From Microthrixaceae bacterium (GTDB taxonomy: Bacteria; Actinomycetota; Acidimicrobiia; Acidimicrobiales; Microtrichaceae), in assembly GCA_020637215.1 (NCBI GenBank), contig JACJWI010000004.1, forward strand, positions 62,001 to 126,000: DNA of 64,000 bases, written 5' to 3'. Shown in pieces: positions 8,225 to 16,737 of the stretch; position 1 is the first letter of the stretch; each line of letters opens with the position of its first letter. The translations under genes were made by a program, and so were the position numbers. The notes under the pieces are model-generated. The model saw only the letters and a program-made list of their open reading frames with translations. It did no database searches and was not told where the DNA came from.

Positions 8225-9372
8225 TTGAGCGCCGCGGGAACGAGCGCGTCCGTGCGATCGACTGACGCCCCGCGTCGATTGGACAACGCAACCACCGACG
8301 CGATCTGACGCGCGATCGCCGCCTGCTCATCCAGGGGTGGGACCCAGATCTCGGCGCGCAGGAACTCACTCGGATTGATGCGGCGGCGGCGGACCATGCT
8401 CCCCCGCGCCATTCGATCAAGTTCCGCCCAGAAGACGGGAGACCGCGCCACGCCATCGAAGAAGCCGGGGAGCAAGGCTGACCTGTCGACCTTGAAGACC
8501 GGATACTCGGACGACACGTAGCACCCGTCAAACGGCGGCGGCACGACAGCGACGGCACCCTCCCACCCATTCAGCTTGCTCACGACGACGTCGCCGATCG
8601 CCAGCTTCGAGAACTCCTTGTAAGAGGTCTCGCTTCCAGAGATCGCTCCCCGATCGATGAGGCCACGGCCGAAGCTGTACGTCCCAGCGACCCGATAGGC
8701 CCGGTCCGGGTGAACGGGGACTCGCGTGTCCGCCGGTGTCATTACGTCACTCAGCGGTATCCGCCTCCAGCCTGCGAGCTTGCGAACGTGATCGTCCAGA
8801 TCCGGTCGCATCGCAAGCGACGACGGAAGGGCCGAAGAGAGGCGATCGGCACGGCTCATGAGGTATTGCAGGGCTCTCGCACGTTCCTGCACCCCGTCGA
8901 GAGCCTCAACGACCACGCGCTGTTCACCGAGCGGCGGCAGCGGGATCTCGAGGTTCTCGAAGCGCTCGATCGCGAGCGTGCGGTTTCGATCCGCGCTGCC
9001 GGGTGACGCTTGCTGGATGAGCGGCAGGCCTACCTCGCTCAGGAAGAACCATCGCGCCCAGTTGACGTCAACCCGGCCATCCGCCGGCGCGTAGATGAGG
9101 AAGCGGTTCGAAGCGATGCACCCCACCTCCGCCTCGGACGAAACGGCAATCGCTCCTTCCCAGCCCTTGATGTTGCTGACGACAAGTCGGTTGGGCTCGA
9201 GCGCGAAGAAGCGGAGCTTGCCCAGCTGATCCCCGGGCTTGGCGTCGTAGTGAAAGATGCCCTTGCCAAACGATCGAACGCCGATGGTCACGAACTCATG
9301 TGCGGGATCCAGCTCCACGGGTGTGCGCTCCAGGCGGAGCACATCGCCGGCTCGGACGCGTTGCACGCTCAC
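8200..9372 (-). CDS. hsdS: Type I restriction specificity subunit HsdS
   Basis: The 390-residue product provides DNA target recognition for the HsdRMS complex. Two target-recognition halves are visible, each with the aromatic/NG-type segment of the family (SNIKGWEGAIAV and SKLNGWEGAVAV). Conserved helical spacers follow (PLGEQRVVVEALDGVQERA and PLDEQAAIARQIASVVAL), and the C-terminus ends in LNQAFAGLG. The GTG start at 9372 overlaps the hsdM TGA by four bases, supporting translational coupling. Length fits a two-TRD HsdS. Confidence 0.9.
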   Translation of the reverse strand: MSVQRVRAGDVLRLERTPVELDPAHEFVTIGVRSFGKGIFHYDAKPGDQLGKLRFFALEPNRLVVSNIKGWEGAIAVSSEAEVGCIASNRFLIYAPADGRVDVNWARWFFLSEVGLPLIQQASPGSADRNRTLAIERFENLEIPLPPLGEQRVVVEALDGVQERARALQYLMSRADRLSSALPSSLAMRPDLDDHVRKLAGWRRIPLSDVMTPADTRVPVHPDRAYRVAGTYSFGRGLIDRGAISGSETSYKEFSKLAIGDVVVSKLNGWEGAVAVVPPPFDGCYVSSEYPVFKVDRSALLPGFFDGVARSPVFWAELDRMARGSMVRRRRINPSEFLRAEIWVPPLDEQAAIARQIASVVALSNRRGASVDRTDALVPAALNQAFAGLG

Positions 9373-10844
9373 GCGTCGCTCCGGAGCTGTCCCTGGAGGT
9401 CCTCCAGGACGGCGAGGATCTCGTGCTCGATCTGCACGAGCTCGTCGAGCAGCTCGCCCGGTGGGCGGTGGGCGAGGTCCTCGGGGCCGTGGGGGTTGCG
9501 GAGGTCGAGGTTCCAGCCCTTCTCCTCGATGTCGGCGATCGGCACGCGCCATGCCCGCTCGTTCTCGGTGCGGTCGCTCCACCATGTCTGGCAGTCGGCG
9601 AACTCCTCGAACCGCATCGGCTTGGTCTTTGAGTACTTCTTGCGCCCGTCAGGTGGGGCGATCTCGTAGAACCAGACCTCCTTGGTCCGGCCCGTCTTCT
9701 CGAAGAAGAGGAGGTTGCTCGGGATCGCGGTGTAGGGCTCGAACACGCCATCGGGCAGCCGCACGACGGTGTGGAGGTTGCACTCGGTGAGCAGTTGCTG
9801 CTTTATGCGTGCGCCGACGCCGTCGCCGAAGAGGATGCCGTTGGGCACGACGATCCCGCAGCGACCGCCGTCCTTGAGGCGGCGGATCACCAGCTGCAAG
9901 AAGAGCCACGCCGTCTCGGCGGTCTGCTTGTCGGCCGGAAAGTTGGCCTGGATGCTCTTCTCCTCCTCGCCCCCGAACGGCGGATTGGTGAGCACGACGT
10001 CCACACGGTCAGCGCGGCTGATCTGGGTGATCGGACTGCCGAGGGCGTTGCCTCGGACGACGTTCGGGTTGCCGACGCCGTGCAGGACGAGGTTCATCAT
10101 CCCGAGCAGATACGGCAGCGGCTTCTTCTCGACGCCACGAAGGCTCTCGTGCAGCTTGCGCAGCTGTTGGGTCGTCTCCACCTTCGGTTCGAGCTCCTCG
10201 AGCGCTTCGACGAGGAAACCACCGGTGCCACAGGCCGGGTCCGAGACGATCTCGCCGAGCTGCGGGCCGACCTGCTGGACCATGAACCGGATCACGGGTC
10301 GCGGTGTGTAGAACTCGCCCGAGTCGCCCGCTGCGTCGCGCATGTCCTTGAGCATCGACTCGTAGAGGTGGGCCATCGTGTGGATGTCATCCGACGATGC
10401 GAAGTTGATCTCGTCGACCTTGTTCACGACATCGCGGAGCAGGTAGCCGGAGAGCATCCGGTTGTTGGTCTCCTTGAACACGGCGGCGAGGACGTCGCGT
10501 GGATCGTGCGCTCCGGTGCCGGTGAGGCCCCTGAGGTACGGCAGGAGCTTGGTGTTCACGAACTCGACGAGCGCGTCGCCAGTGGCGCCGTTGGGGTCGG
10601 CCGCCCAGTCGCGCCAGCGGTACGGAGCCTCGATAGCCGGCCGGTACTTGGCATCGGTGATCTCCCGGTTCTCCTCGAGGCCGTCGAACGCCTTCAGGAA
10701 GAGCATCCATGCGAGCTGCGGGATCCGGTCCAGGTCGCCGTTGAGGCCGGCGTCCTTCCGCATGGCATCCCGAGCGGTCTTGATGACCGACGCGAGCTTC
10801 GCTTGCGGTGAGGTCGGGGCCGCGGCCTTCTTGGCTCGTGCCAT
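9369..10844 (-). CDS. hsdM: Type I restriction-modification DNA methyltransferase HsdM
   Basis: The 491-residue N6-adenine methyltransferase subunit has an N-terminal helical HsdM domain (TARDAMRKDAGLNGDLDRIP) and a SAM-binding motif DPACGTGGFLVEALEELE. The catalytic NPPF motif is in VVLTNPPFGGEEE. The C-terminal part contains the usual MRFEEFADCQTWW-like segment. It starts two bases after the AbiEii toxin stop and overlaps hsdS by four bases, so abiEi, abiEii, hsdM and hsdS appear to form one transcript. All catalytic motifs are intact. Confidence 0.95.
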   Translation of the reverse strand: MARAKKAAAPTSPQAKLASVIKTARDAMRKDAGLNGDLDRIPQLAWMLFLKAFDGLEENREITDAKYRPAIEAPYRWRDWAADPNGATGDALVEFVNTKLLPYLRGLTGTGAHDPRDVLAAVFKETNNRMLSGYLLRDVVNKVDEINFASSDDIHTMAHLYESMLKDMRDAAGDSGEFYTPRPVIRFMVQQVGPQLGEIVSDPACGTGGFLVEALEELEPKVETTQQLRKLHESLRGVEKKPLPYLLGMMNLVLHGVGNPNVVRGNALGSPITQISRADRVDVVLTNPPFGGEEEKSIQANFPADKQTAETAWLFLQLVIRRLKDGGRCGIVVPNGILFGDGVGARIKQQLLTECNLHTVVRLPDGVFEPYTAIPSNLLFFEKTGRTKEVWFYEIAPPDGRKKYSKTKPMRFEEFADCQTWWSDRTENERAWRVPIADIEEKGWNLDLRNPHGPEDLAHRPPGELLDELVQIEHEILAVLEDLQGQLRSDA

Positions 10845-10846
10845 GA

Positions 10847-11707
10847 TCAGGTCTCCTCGATGGTCAGGTCAGTCCACAGCGCCGTGACGAGGGCGACGGC
10901 GGCGGGGAACGTGAGGGCGGTGACGTCGTGTTCGGCGGCGAGGCGCTCGTAGCGGTCAGGCCAGCTCGCGGGCAGAACGGCAAGCTCCTTGGGACGTGCT
11001 GTGGCATCGCGTTCCTGCCAGACGTCGCGGACGGCGCTCGCCATGGCCGGACGGTCGAGCAACTCGTTCTCGATCAGCAGCACCAGGTCGAGGAGGTCAC
11101 GAACGCGGGTGTTCTCGCGGTCGTCGAACTGGCGCAGCATCGCGTGGAACTTCTCGGCGGCGTGGCGGTTGACGTCGATGATCTCCACCGCAGGCGCCTC
11201 GATGTCGGCGAAGGCGAGGGAGTTCGGCAAGGCCACCGTGTCGGTCAGATCGAGTTCGTGAGCACGCGGGGAGACGTCGATCTGGACGCCACCGAAGGGT
11301 CGCCCGGCGAGTTGAGCGGCGACACTCGATCGCCAGGTGGTGTGGCCTCCTCCGTCGGGGCTCAGCTCGGTGACCGGACCAGCGACCAGGACGAACCGAT
11401 CGTTGAAGGGATCGGCGGCGAGCGCTTCGACCAGCCGCTCGTGAAGTTCGGCCTGCTCGTTAACGCCGTCGCGAAGGCCGAGGTCGATGTCCTTGGTGAG
11501 GCGGGCCTGGTCGCGGAGACGGACCTCCAACGCCATTCCCCCCTTCAGCACCCACCGCCCCGGCTCGGCGTGCGCCAGTCGGGCGACGATGCGCTCGAAC
11601 ACGACGCGACGACGCAACCTGTCCAGCGAGATCCCGGTTTCCCGCGACCGGTTGTTCAACCGCTGCTCTAGGGCCATGCGCAGCGCTTCGGCGGTCTCGT
11701 AGGTCAC
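10847..11707 (-). CDS. abiEii: AbiEii-type nucleotidyltransferase toxin
   Basis: The 286-residue protein is of the AbiEii/MenT nucleotidyltransferase family. The polymerase-beta-like signature is WVLKGGMALEVRLRDQARLT followed by KDIDLGL, giving the GG and DxD catalytic residues. Downstream are the family's RHAAEKFHAML and RVRDLLDLVLL segments. Family members inactivate translation, for some by nucleotidyl transfer to tRNA. The GTG at 11707 overlaps the antitoxin stop by four bases. It lies between the antitoxin and hsdM, so the toxin-antitoxin pair is embedded in the type I restriction operon. The substrate cannot be told from sequence. Confidence 0.88.
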   Translation of the reverse strand: MTYETAEALRMALEQRLNNRSRETGISLDRLRRRVVFERIVARLAHAEPGRWVLKGGMALEVRLRDQARLTKDIDLGLRDGVNEQAELHERLVEALAADPFNDRFVLVAGPVTELSPDGGGHTTWRSSVAAQLAGRPFGGVQIDVSPRAHELDLTDTVALPNSLAFADIEAPAVEIIDVNRHAAEKFHAMLRQFDDRENTRVRDLLDLVLLIENELLDRPAMASAVRDVWQERDATARPKELAVLPASWPDRYERLAAEHDVTALTFPAAVALVTALWTDLTIEET

Positions 11708-12300
11708 CGGGGCTCCAGCGTGTGGATGGCACGCTCGATGAGGAGCGCAGCCTTGGCGTCGACCGCCTCGGCGCGGGAGCGGAGCTGGCGGAGTGTGGTC
11801 AGCCCACGATCGAGGACGTCCTTGATCGCGCGGGCGAGCTGCTCCTCGTCGGCACCAGCAGCTGCGACATCGACGAGCGATCGGGCGGGGGTCGTGACTC
11901 GGAAGCCGGCGTGCTCGACGATATCGGTTCCGTCGAGGTCCGCCCGGTGGAGCACCACCGCGTCGTCGGTCATGGTGAAGGCTGGCGGCACGGTCAGGTG
12001 GACCTTGCCCGATTCGAGCTCGCCGGCGTCGTGAACGGACAGCGCGGTCTCGTGCGAGACGACCGCTCGGCCCTTCGACCACACGGTCCACCGGCGGAGG
12101 TCGTCGTGGAGCTCCGGGACCCACTCGGCGAGGCGGAACAGCCCTCGGTCGACCCGGTGCCAGTTCCCGGCCGACACGTGGTGCGCCTGGGCCTGGTACG
12201 AGTAGCCGAGGTCCTTGGCTTGCGCGGCCGTGAAGTACCCGCCCTGCTGGGTAGCCAGGCTGAAGAGCCGGCGACGCAGGTCACGACGGTCGATGTTCAT
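11704..12300 (-). CDS. abiEi: AbiEi-type antitoxin/transcriptional regulator
   Basis: The 198-residue protein begins with a winged-helix AbiEi_4-like domain (LATQQGGYFTAAQAKDLGYS and HVSAGNWHRVDRGLFRL). The C-terminal domain has the family's VVSHETALSVHDAGEL and TTPARSLVDVAAAG segments. AbiEi antitoxins bind inverted repeats in their own promoter and neutralise AbiEii without stable complex formation (type IV behaviour). A perfect inverted repeat lies 17-30 bases upstream of this start. It is coupled to abiEii by a 4-base overlap and separated from hsdR by 70 bases. Confidence 0.88.
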   Translation of the reverse strand: MNIDRRDLRRRLFSLATQQGGYFTAAQAKDLGYSYQAQAHHVSAGNWHRVDRGLFRLAEWVPELHDDLRRWTVWSKGRAVVSHETALSVHDAGELESGKVHLTVPPAFTMTDDAVVLHRADLDGTDIVEHAGFRVTTPARSLVDVAAAGADEEQLARAIKDVLDRGLTTLRQLRSRAEAVDAKAALLIERAIHTLEPR

Positions 12301-12307
12301 GCGGTGA

Positions 12308-12330
12308 TCCTACATCGAAACTTGAGTTTC
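12308..12330 (-). promoter_or_regulatory. Probable abiEi promoter/operator with inverted repeat
   Basis: The palindrome GAAACT-TG-AGTTTC lies at 12317-12330, and a TAGGAT hexamer that could serve as -10 lies at 12308-12313 on the minus strand, just upstream of the abiEi ATG. A further half-site GAGTTTC occurs at 12364-12370. The position fits autoregulation by AbiEi. A convincing -35 is not seen. Confidence 0.5.
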
Positions 12331-12370
12331 AGTCTGACTAACGACCTATTCCTCTAGTTCTGATTGAGTT

Positions 12371-14755
12371 TCAGGCCGCGTAGAGCAGTTCGCCGAGCTT
12401 GGAGACCGCGTCCTTCAGCTTCTGTGCGGATCCGAATCGGTCGGCGATGTCCTTGGGCGAGCCGAGCGCCGAGATCGGTGGCACCTCGAGGACGGCCAGG
12501 TCGTCAAGCTGACTGATGCCGTGCTGGGCGTACTTGTCGAGTAGCTCTGCCAGCACCTCCCGGGCAGCAGGCTGGTACTGCTCGAAGAAGTCGGCGTGCT
12601 CCTTGCGAACTCGTCGAGCACGATCGGTGCGAGTGGCCAGCGGCTGGTTCCACGCGAGGTGCACGAGGACGTCGATGGGGTCGGCGTCGACGAGTCCCGT
12701 TCGCTCCGTGAGCTCCGCTGGATCGACACCCCTACTCTCGAGGGCTTCAATCACATCCTGCCGCCCGACTCGGTTGGACCACTTGGCTCGCAGCTCGCCC
12801 GAGTCCGGGAAGAGGGTTCGGACGGTGTCGGCGATGAAGTCGCGGTACTCGACCAGCCGGAGGCGATCGGTCTCCGGGTCGAGGTGGTAGATCGCCTCGG
12901 CGGTGACCCACACCTGCACGTCGTCCACGTAGAACTTCGCCCTGGGCTCGGCGTCGAGGTCGTCCGGATCGACCGTGTCGTCCTCCTCGCCGGCGTCGAA
13001 GTCGGGCTCGGGCTCCTCGACGACGGGCTCGTCGAGGACGTTGCCCTCCTCGTCGATCTCCTCCTCGTCGACCCGCTCCGGTGGGCCGTCGAACTCGGGG
13101 TCCTCGAACAACGCTGTGGCGCCCGAATAGTCGATGATGTCGAACGAGAGCTTGTCCTCGTCGGGGAACAGCCGGGTGCCGCGGCCGATCATCTGCTTGA
13201 ACAGCGCCATCGACCCGACCGGGCGGAAGAGCACGATGTTCCGAACCGTCGGAAGGTCGACGCCTGTCGAGAGCATCTCCGACGTGGTTGCGATGACTGG
13301 CACATCCTTATCGGTGTCGGCGAAGTCACTCAGGTGACCCTTCCCGATCTCACCCTCGTCGCTGACGATGCGCACCACGTAGTTCGGGTGCTGCTTGGCC
13401 AGATCAGCGTTGGCGTTGTGCAGCGCCCGGCGCATCTGGTCGGCGTGCTCCTGGTCGACGCAGAACACGATGGTCTTGGCCCAGCGGTCGGTCCGGTGGA
13501 GGTACTCGGTGAGGTGCTTCGCCGCGGCCTCGGTGCGCGTGAGGAGCGATACGACCCGCTCGAAGTCGGGGGTGGTGTAGAGCCCTTCCGGGATCTCCTT
13601 GCCGAACAGGTCGAGCTGACCCTGGTTCGGTGCGAAGCCGTGGGCATCGGGGCTGAGCACGATACGACGCACCCGGTAGGGGGCGAGGAAGCCGTCCTCG
13701 ATGCCCTGGGCGAGCGAGTACTCGAAGACCGGATCACCGAAGTAGTCGTAGCTGTCGATGGTCTCGTCGCGCTTGGGCGTGGCGGTCATACCGAGCTGCG
13801 CGGCGGGGCTGAAGTGGTCGAGAATCGCGCGCCACGACGATTCGGCGCGGGCGCTCCCGCGATGGCACTCGTCGACGATGACCAGGTCGAAGAAGTCTGG
13901 CTCGAACTCCCGGAAGATGCCGTTGGGGTCGTCCCCGCTGTCGGCGAGCGCTTGGTAAAGCGCGAAGTAGATCTCGCGGCCGGCCTTCGCCTCACGCCGC
14001 AGCTTCCAGATCGGCCCCTCTCCGAACGCCGGGACGAACTCGCGCTCCATGGGCTGGTCGACGAGCACGTTGCGGTCCGCCAGGTACAGGATCCGCGGGT
14101 TCCGATCGAGCCGCGAGTGGCTCTGCCAGAGCTTCCAGACAACCTGCATCGACACAAACGTCTTGCCTGTGCCGGTCGCGAGAGTGAGGAGCAGCCGCTT
14201 GTCGCCTGCGAGGATCCCCTCGACCGCACGGTTGATCGCGGTGCGCTGGTAGTAGCGGGGCTCCTTGACGGTGCCGTCGGGGTTGCGCAGGTCGCGGTTG
14301 AACGGCAACAGCAGCCCGTCGGCGACCGAGTCGTCGGCGATGCCCTTCCATGCCCGGTAGCGGGTCCACAGCTCTCCCGGAGTAGGGAACGCCGTCAGCC
14401 GGTCGTTCTCGAACCCGGTGTCCCGGTCGTCCTCGACGATGCCCTTGCCGTTCGTCGAGTAGGCGAAGGGAAGGTCGAGGAGCTGGGCGTAGTTCTTGGC
14501 CTGCTGCAGCCCCTTACCCGGAATTGAGTACTCCCGCTTCGCCTCGACGACCGCGACCGGCAGTCCCGGCTCGTACTCCAGGACGTAGTCGGCGCGAAGC
14601 GCATCACCACGACGATGCTTCCTGCCCACGGTGACGACTCGGCCGGCAGTGATCGGGTACTGCTCGACGATCTGGTCGTCGCTCCACCCGGCAGCCTGAA
14701 GCGACGGAAGCACGTAGTCGCGACATGTGTCCTTCTCGAGCGGGCCCGCTGCCAT
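12371..14755 (-). CDS. hsdR: Type I restriction endonuclease subunit HsdR
   Basis: The 794-residue translocase/nuclease subunit belongs to the shorter EcoEI-like class. The N-terminal PD-(D/E)xK nuclease shows DYVLEYEPG and VAVVEAKRE. An SF2 helicase follows with Walker A LATGTGKTFVS, the DECH box in VIVDECHRGSA, motif III GMTATP and motif VI around IGRGTRL. The C-terminal region (about 640-794) is the HsdM-contacting domain. It is upstream of abiEi by 70 bases and may share a transcript with the rest of the operon. An acidic linker of Glu/Asp repeats lies around residue 590. Confidence 0.95.
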   Translation of the reverse strand: MAAGPLEKDTCRDYVLPSLQAAGWSDDQIVEQYPITAGRVVTVGRKHRRGDALRADYVLEYEPGLPVAVVEAKREYSIPGKGLQQAKNYAQLLDLPFAYSTNGKGIVEDDRDTGFENDRLTAFPTPGELWTRYRAWKGIADDSVADGLLLPFNRDLRNPDGTVKEPRYYQRTAINRAVEGILAGDKRLLLTLATGTGKTFVSMQVVWKLWQSHSRLDRNPRILYLADRNVLVDQPMEREFVPAFGEGPIWKLRREAKAGREIYFALYQALADSGDDPNGIFREFEPDFFDLVIVDECHRGSARAESSWRAILDHFSPAAQLGMTATPKRDETIDSYDYFGDPVFEYSLAQGIEDGFLAPYRVRRIVLSPDAHGFAPNQGQLDLFGKEIPEGLYTTPDFERVVSLLTRTEAAAKHLTEYLHRTDRWAKTIVFCVDQEHADQMRRALHNANADLAKQHPNYVVRIVSDEGEIGKGHLSDFADTDKDVPVIATTSEMLSTGVDLPTVRNIVLFRPVGSMALFKQMIGRGTRLFPDEDKLSFDIIDYSGATALFEDPEFDGPPERVDEEEIDEEGNVLDEPVVEEPEPDFDAGEEDDTVDPDDLDAEPRAKFYVDDVQVWVTAEAIYHLDPETDRLRLVEYRDFIADTVRTLFPDSGELRAKWSNRVGRQDVIEALESRGVDPAELTERTGLVDADPIDVLVHLAWNQPLATRTDRARRVRKEHADFFEQYQPAAREVLAELLDKYAQHGISQLDDLAVLEVPPISALGSPKDIADRFGSAQKLKDAVSKLGELLYAA

Positions 14756-14799
14756 GGCGAGGAACGCTACTTGAGCGACGGGTTTTCGCTCGCGTGGTC

Positions 14800-15885
14800 C
14801 TACTCGGTGAATACGAATCGCTGTTTGAGGTCGTTTCCCCGACTGAACGGCCAGCGGCTCTCGTGTTGCAGACGACCGACCACTATCCCGGGCGCGATTC
14901 CCAGCGTGTTCGCAAAGGCCACCACGTCCGCCGTCGTGGTCAGCTCGCCAAGCGCCGCCTCGGCGGACCGCGGGATGAGGAGCTGCGACGCGAACGCATC
15001 GGCTTCCTGCTCGACGCCGCTGTGTGCTCCTACATCGTTGATGAACATGTCCTTCTTCGAGTGCAGAAGCAGGTGTCCAAGCTCGTGGAACAGCGTGAAC
15101 CAGAAGATGTCGCTCCATCGGTGCCGCAGGCTGAGCTGAACGAGAGCCTTGTCATGGGTGAGCCACCTGGCGGCGCCGTTGATGCGCGCTCCTTTGATTT
15201 CTGGTTCTGCTATGACAGCAACCCCGACCTCAGCACACTGACCTACGAGCTGGGGCCACCATCGACCAGGATCAGGGTCGACTGTGAGGGCACGCAGTAC
15301 CGGCAGGAGGTCGTTGAGGCCCGTTCTGTCGAAGGGAGCGCAGTCGATTGCGGCGGCCTCGATCTCACCGATTCGCAGCCACGCAGCGACCGCACCCGGG
15401 TGACTCGAGAAGGCCTTGGACGTGCGGTAAGCGGTCGGCTTGTGCCAGACCGCATCCCATGCCGAACGATTGGCAACGCCGAAGAAGCGACAGACACCAA
15501 CCAGTCGATCGAGAGGTGACGCTCCCTTCGGGAGCCAGCCCTTCTTGATCAGCTCGTTGATCGGCAGCTCGTCCAGCCAGCCGAGGTCCGCTTGAAGACG
15601 AGCAGCCTGCTCCACTCGTGATTCGTGCTCGCGGTATGCAATCTCGAGGTTGCTCCAGACTCGTGCCGAGACACCGGTCGTGCTCTCCAGAAGCAGCGCC
15701 GTGTCTGGTGTGATCGGTGCAATCCCCTTGACGATCTGGTTGATGTGCTTCGCAGACAGACCGGTCCGGGCGGCCAGTTCGGCCTGCGTCATGCCTCGCT
15801 CGGCGATCACCTCGACAAGTGTCTCCCCAGGAGGGAGAACGAGGTCGGGGGCGTATCGGTGCTCGGCAGTTGGTGTCCTGGCCAT
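14800..15885 (-). CDS. HigA-type XRE antitoxin fused to ImmA/IrrE-like metallopeptidase
   Basis: The 361-residue two-domain protein has an N-terminal HigA-like helix-turn-helix (PGETLVEVIAERGMTQAELA then SAKHINQIVKG), a linker, and a C-terminal COG2856 zinc peptidase with HELGHLLLH. Its third-ligand region is GVEQEADAFASQLLIP. Both domains look complete. The gene follows a RelE/HigB-like toxin by 16 bases, the toxin-first order usual for higBA. The peptidase domain might act on the repressor or toxin, as ImmA does on ImmR, but that is inferred. It lies 44 bases upstream of hsdR, so the restriction operon may be read from the same promoter. Confidence 0.85.
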   Translation of the reverse strand: MARTPTAEHRYAPDLVLPPGETLVEVIAERGMTQAELAARTGLSAKHINQIVKGIAPITPDTALLLESTTGVSARVWSNLEIAYREHESRVEQAARLQADLGWLDELPINELIKKGWLPKGASPLDRLVGVCRFFGVANRSAWDAVWHKPTAYRTSKAFSSHPGAVAAWLRIGEIEAAAIDCAPFDRTGLNDLLPVLRALTVDPDPGRWWPQLVGQCAEVGVAVIAEPEIKGARINGAARWLTHDKALVQLSLRHRWSDIFWFTLFHELGHLLLHSKKDMFINDVGAHSGVEQEADAFASQLLIPRSAEAALGELTTTADVVAFANTLGIAPGIVVGRLQHESRWPFSRGNDLKQRFVFTE

Positions 15886-15901
15886 CGGTGCCTCCTTTCA
15901 G

Positions 15902-16318
15902 TTAGTGGTAGTCGACGATCTCGGTGATGGTGATCGACTCGACCTGACCCCAGTCCAGTCCCCCGTCGTCCTTCTCCGGGGGCGGGTCGTCGGTCGGTCG
16001 GAAGATCAGTCGGTGGCCTTGATGGACGTCGACGGCAAGCTCCCCATCGCGATCTCCGACTAGCTCGTGGCAGCGCCCGGGAAGCTCTCGCATGTCCTCG
16101 AGAGTCACGGCAGCCGCAAGTTGTTGGAGCCGCAGGGTGACGCGCTTCGCTCCGGCGTCTCCCCACTTGCGCTGGAGGTTCCGCTGACTCGATAGCTGCT
16201 TCTGAAGCTTCTCGGTGATGAAGAGGACGTCCACAGGCTGCTCAGCGGAGGATCGGAGAAAGGCACCGGTCGGAGCGTACGCGCCAGTCGGACGTCGGGG
16301 TTGGATGTCATGGGTCAC
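15902..16318 (-). CDS. HigB/RelE-superfamily toxin
   Basis: The product is 138 residues from the ATG at 16318. A shorter version from a GTG at 16234 (VDVLFITEKLQKQL) would be about 110 residues and nearer the usual HigB length, so the start is uncertain. The pattern of an N-terminal helix pair (KLQKQLSSQRNLQRKWG), AAAVTLEDMRELPGRCHEL and late strands GELAVDVHQGHRLIFRP fits RelE/HigB-fold mRNA endonucleases. It pairs with the HigA-peptidase downstream. The leading 28 residues are Pro/Arg-rich and may be untranslated. Confidence 0.7.
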   Translation of the reverse strand: MTHDIQPRRPTGAYAPTGAFLRSSAEQPVDVLFITEKLQKQLSSQRNLQRKWGDAGAKRVTLRLQQLAAAVTLEDMRELPGRCHELVGDRDGELAVDVHQGHRLIFRPTDDPPPEKDDGGLDWGQVESITITEIVDYH

Positions 16319-16332
16319 TAGTTCGACACGAT

Positions 16333-16354
16333 TTGACTATACCTTGACGGTAAA
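16333..16354. promoter_or_regulatory. Possible operator between the toxin-antitoxin operon and the Ubl cassette
   Basis: The divergent intergenic space (16319-16458) contains a direct repeat TTGACTATACC / TTGACGGTAAA. The reverse strand reads TATAGT at 16341-16336, 18 bases before the toxin ATG, which could be a -10 box. An XRE antitoxin could bind such tandem half-sites. Confidence 0.35.
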
Positions 16355-16458
16355 GAGAAATCTACGCGAGACTTCTACCCATCGGGTCCATCCCAGAGGT
16401 CGGATCCCTGGTCGTGCGAGCCGCCGGCCCAACCCCAAGGCCGAAGGAGGCCCCCAAG

Positions 16459-16737
16459 ATGACCGACACACCCACCCTCACCGAGGAGCGCAAGCGCCCA
16501 CCTCGGACCTTCATGATCACGGTGAACGAGGACACCCGGGTCACGCTGACCGAGCACAACCTCACCGGTGCCGAGATCAAGGCGGCGGCAATCGAAGCTG
16601 GCGCACCGATCCAGCCGGACTTCGTCCTGTCCAAGGTGCTGCCCAACGGTAAGCAGCGGATTGTGCCCGACGACAAGCGGATCCCCGTCAAGGACGGCGA
16701 CGAGTTCTGGGCGGTGCCTGGTGACGACAACTCCTGA
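16459..16737 (+). CDS. Ubiquitin-like protein (multiubiquitin-domain family)
   Basis: The 92-residue single beta-grasp protein has a hydrophilic lead (1-17), then FMITVNEDTRVTL, the helix TGAEIKAAAIEAG and strands ending KDGDEFWAVPGDDNS. This pattern fits the bacterial multiubiquitin/Ubl family encoded next to E2-like and E1-like genes. The C-terminus ends in DDNS rather than the Gly-Gly of ubiquitin, and no residues follow that a peptidase would need to remove. An AAGGAGG ribosome binding site lies eight bases upstream. The next gene starts inside this one (17-base overlap). Confidence 0.75.
   Translation: MTDTPTLTEERKRPPRTFMITVNEDTRVTLTEHNLTGAEIKAAAIEAGAPIQPDFVLSKVLPNGKQRIVPDDKRIPVKDGDEFWAVPGDDNS

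Noticed and set aside
4753..8265. A 1170-residue + strand frame opposite the relaxase
   Set aside because: It is antisense to a strongly conserved relaxase, composition is shadow-like, and it runs through radC in another frame.
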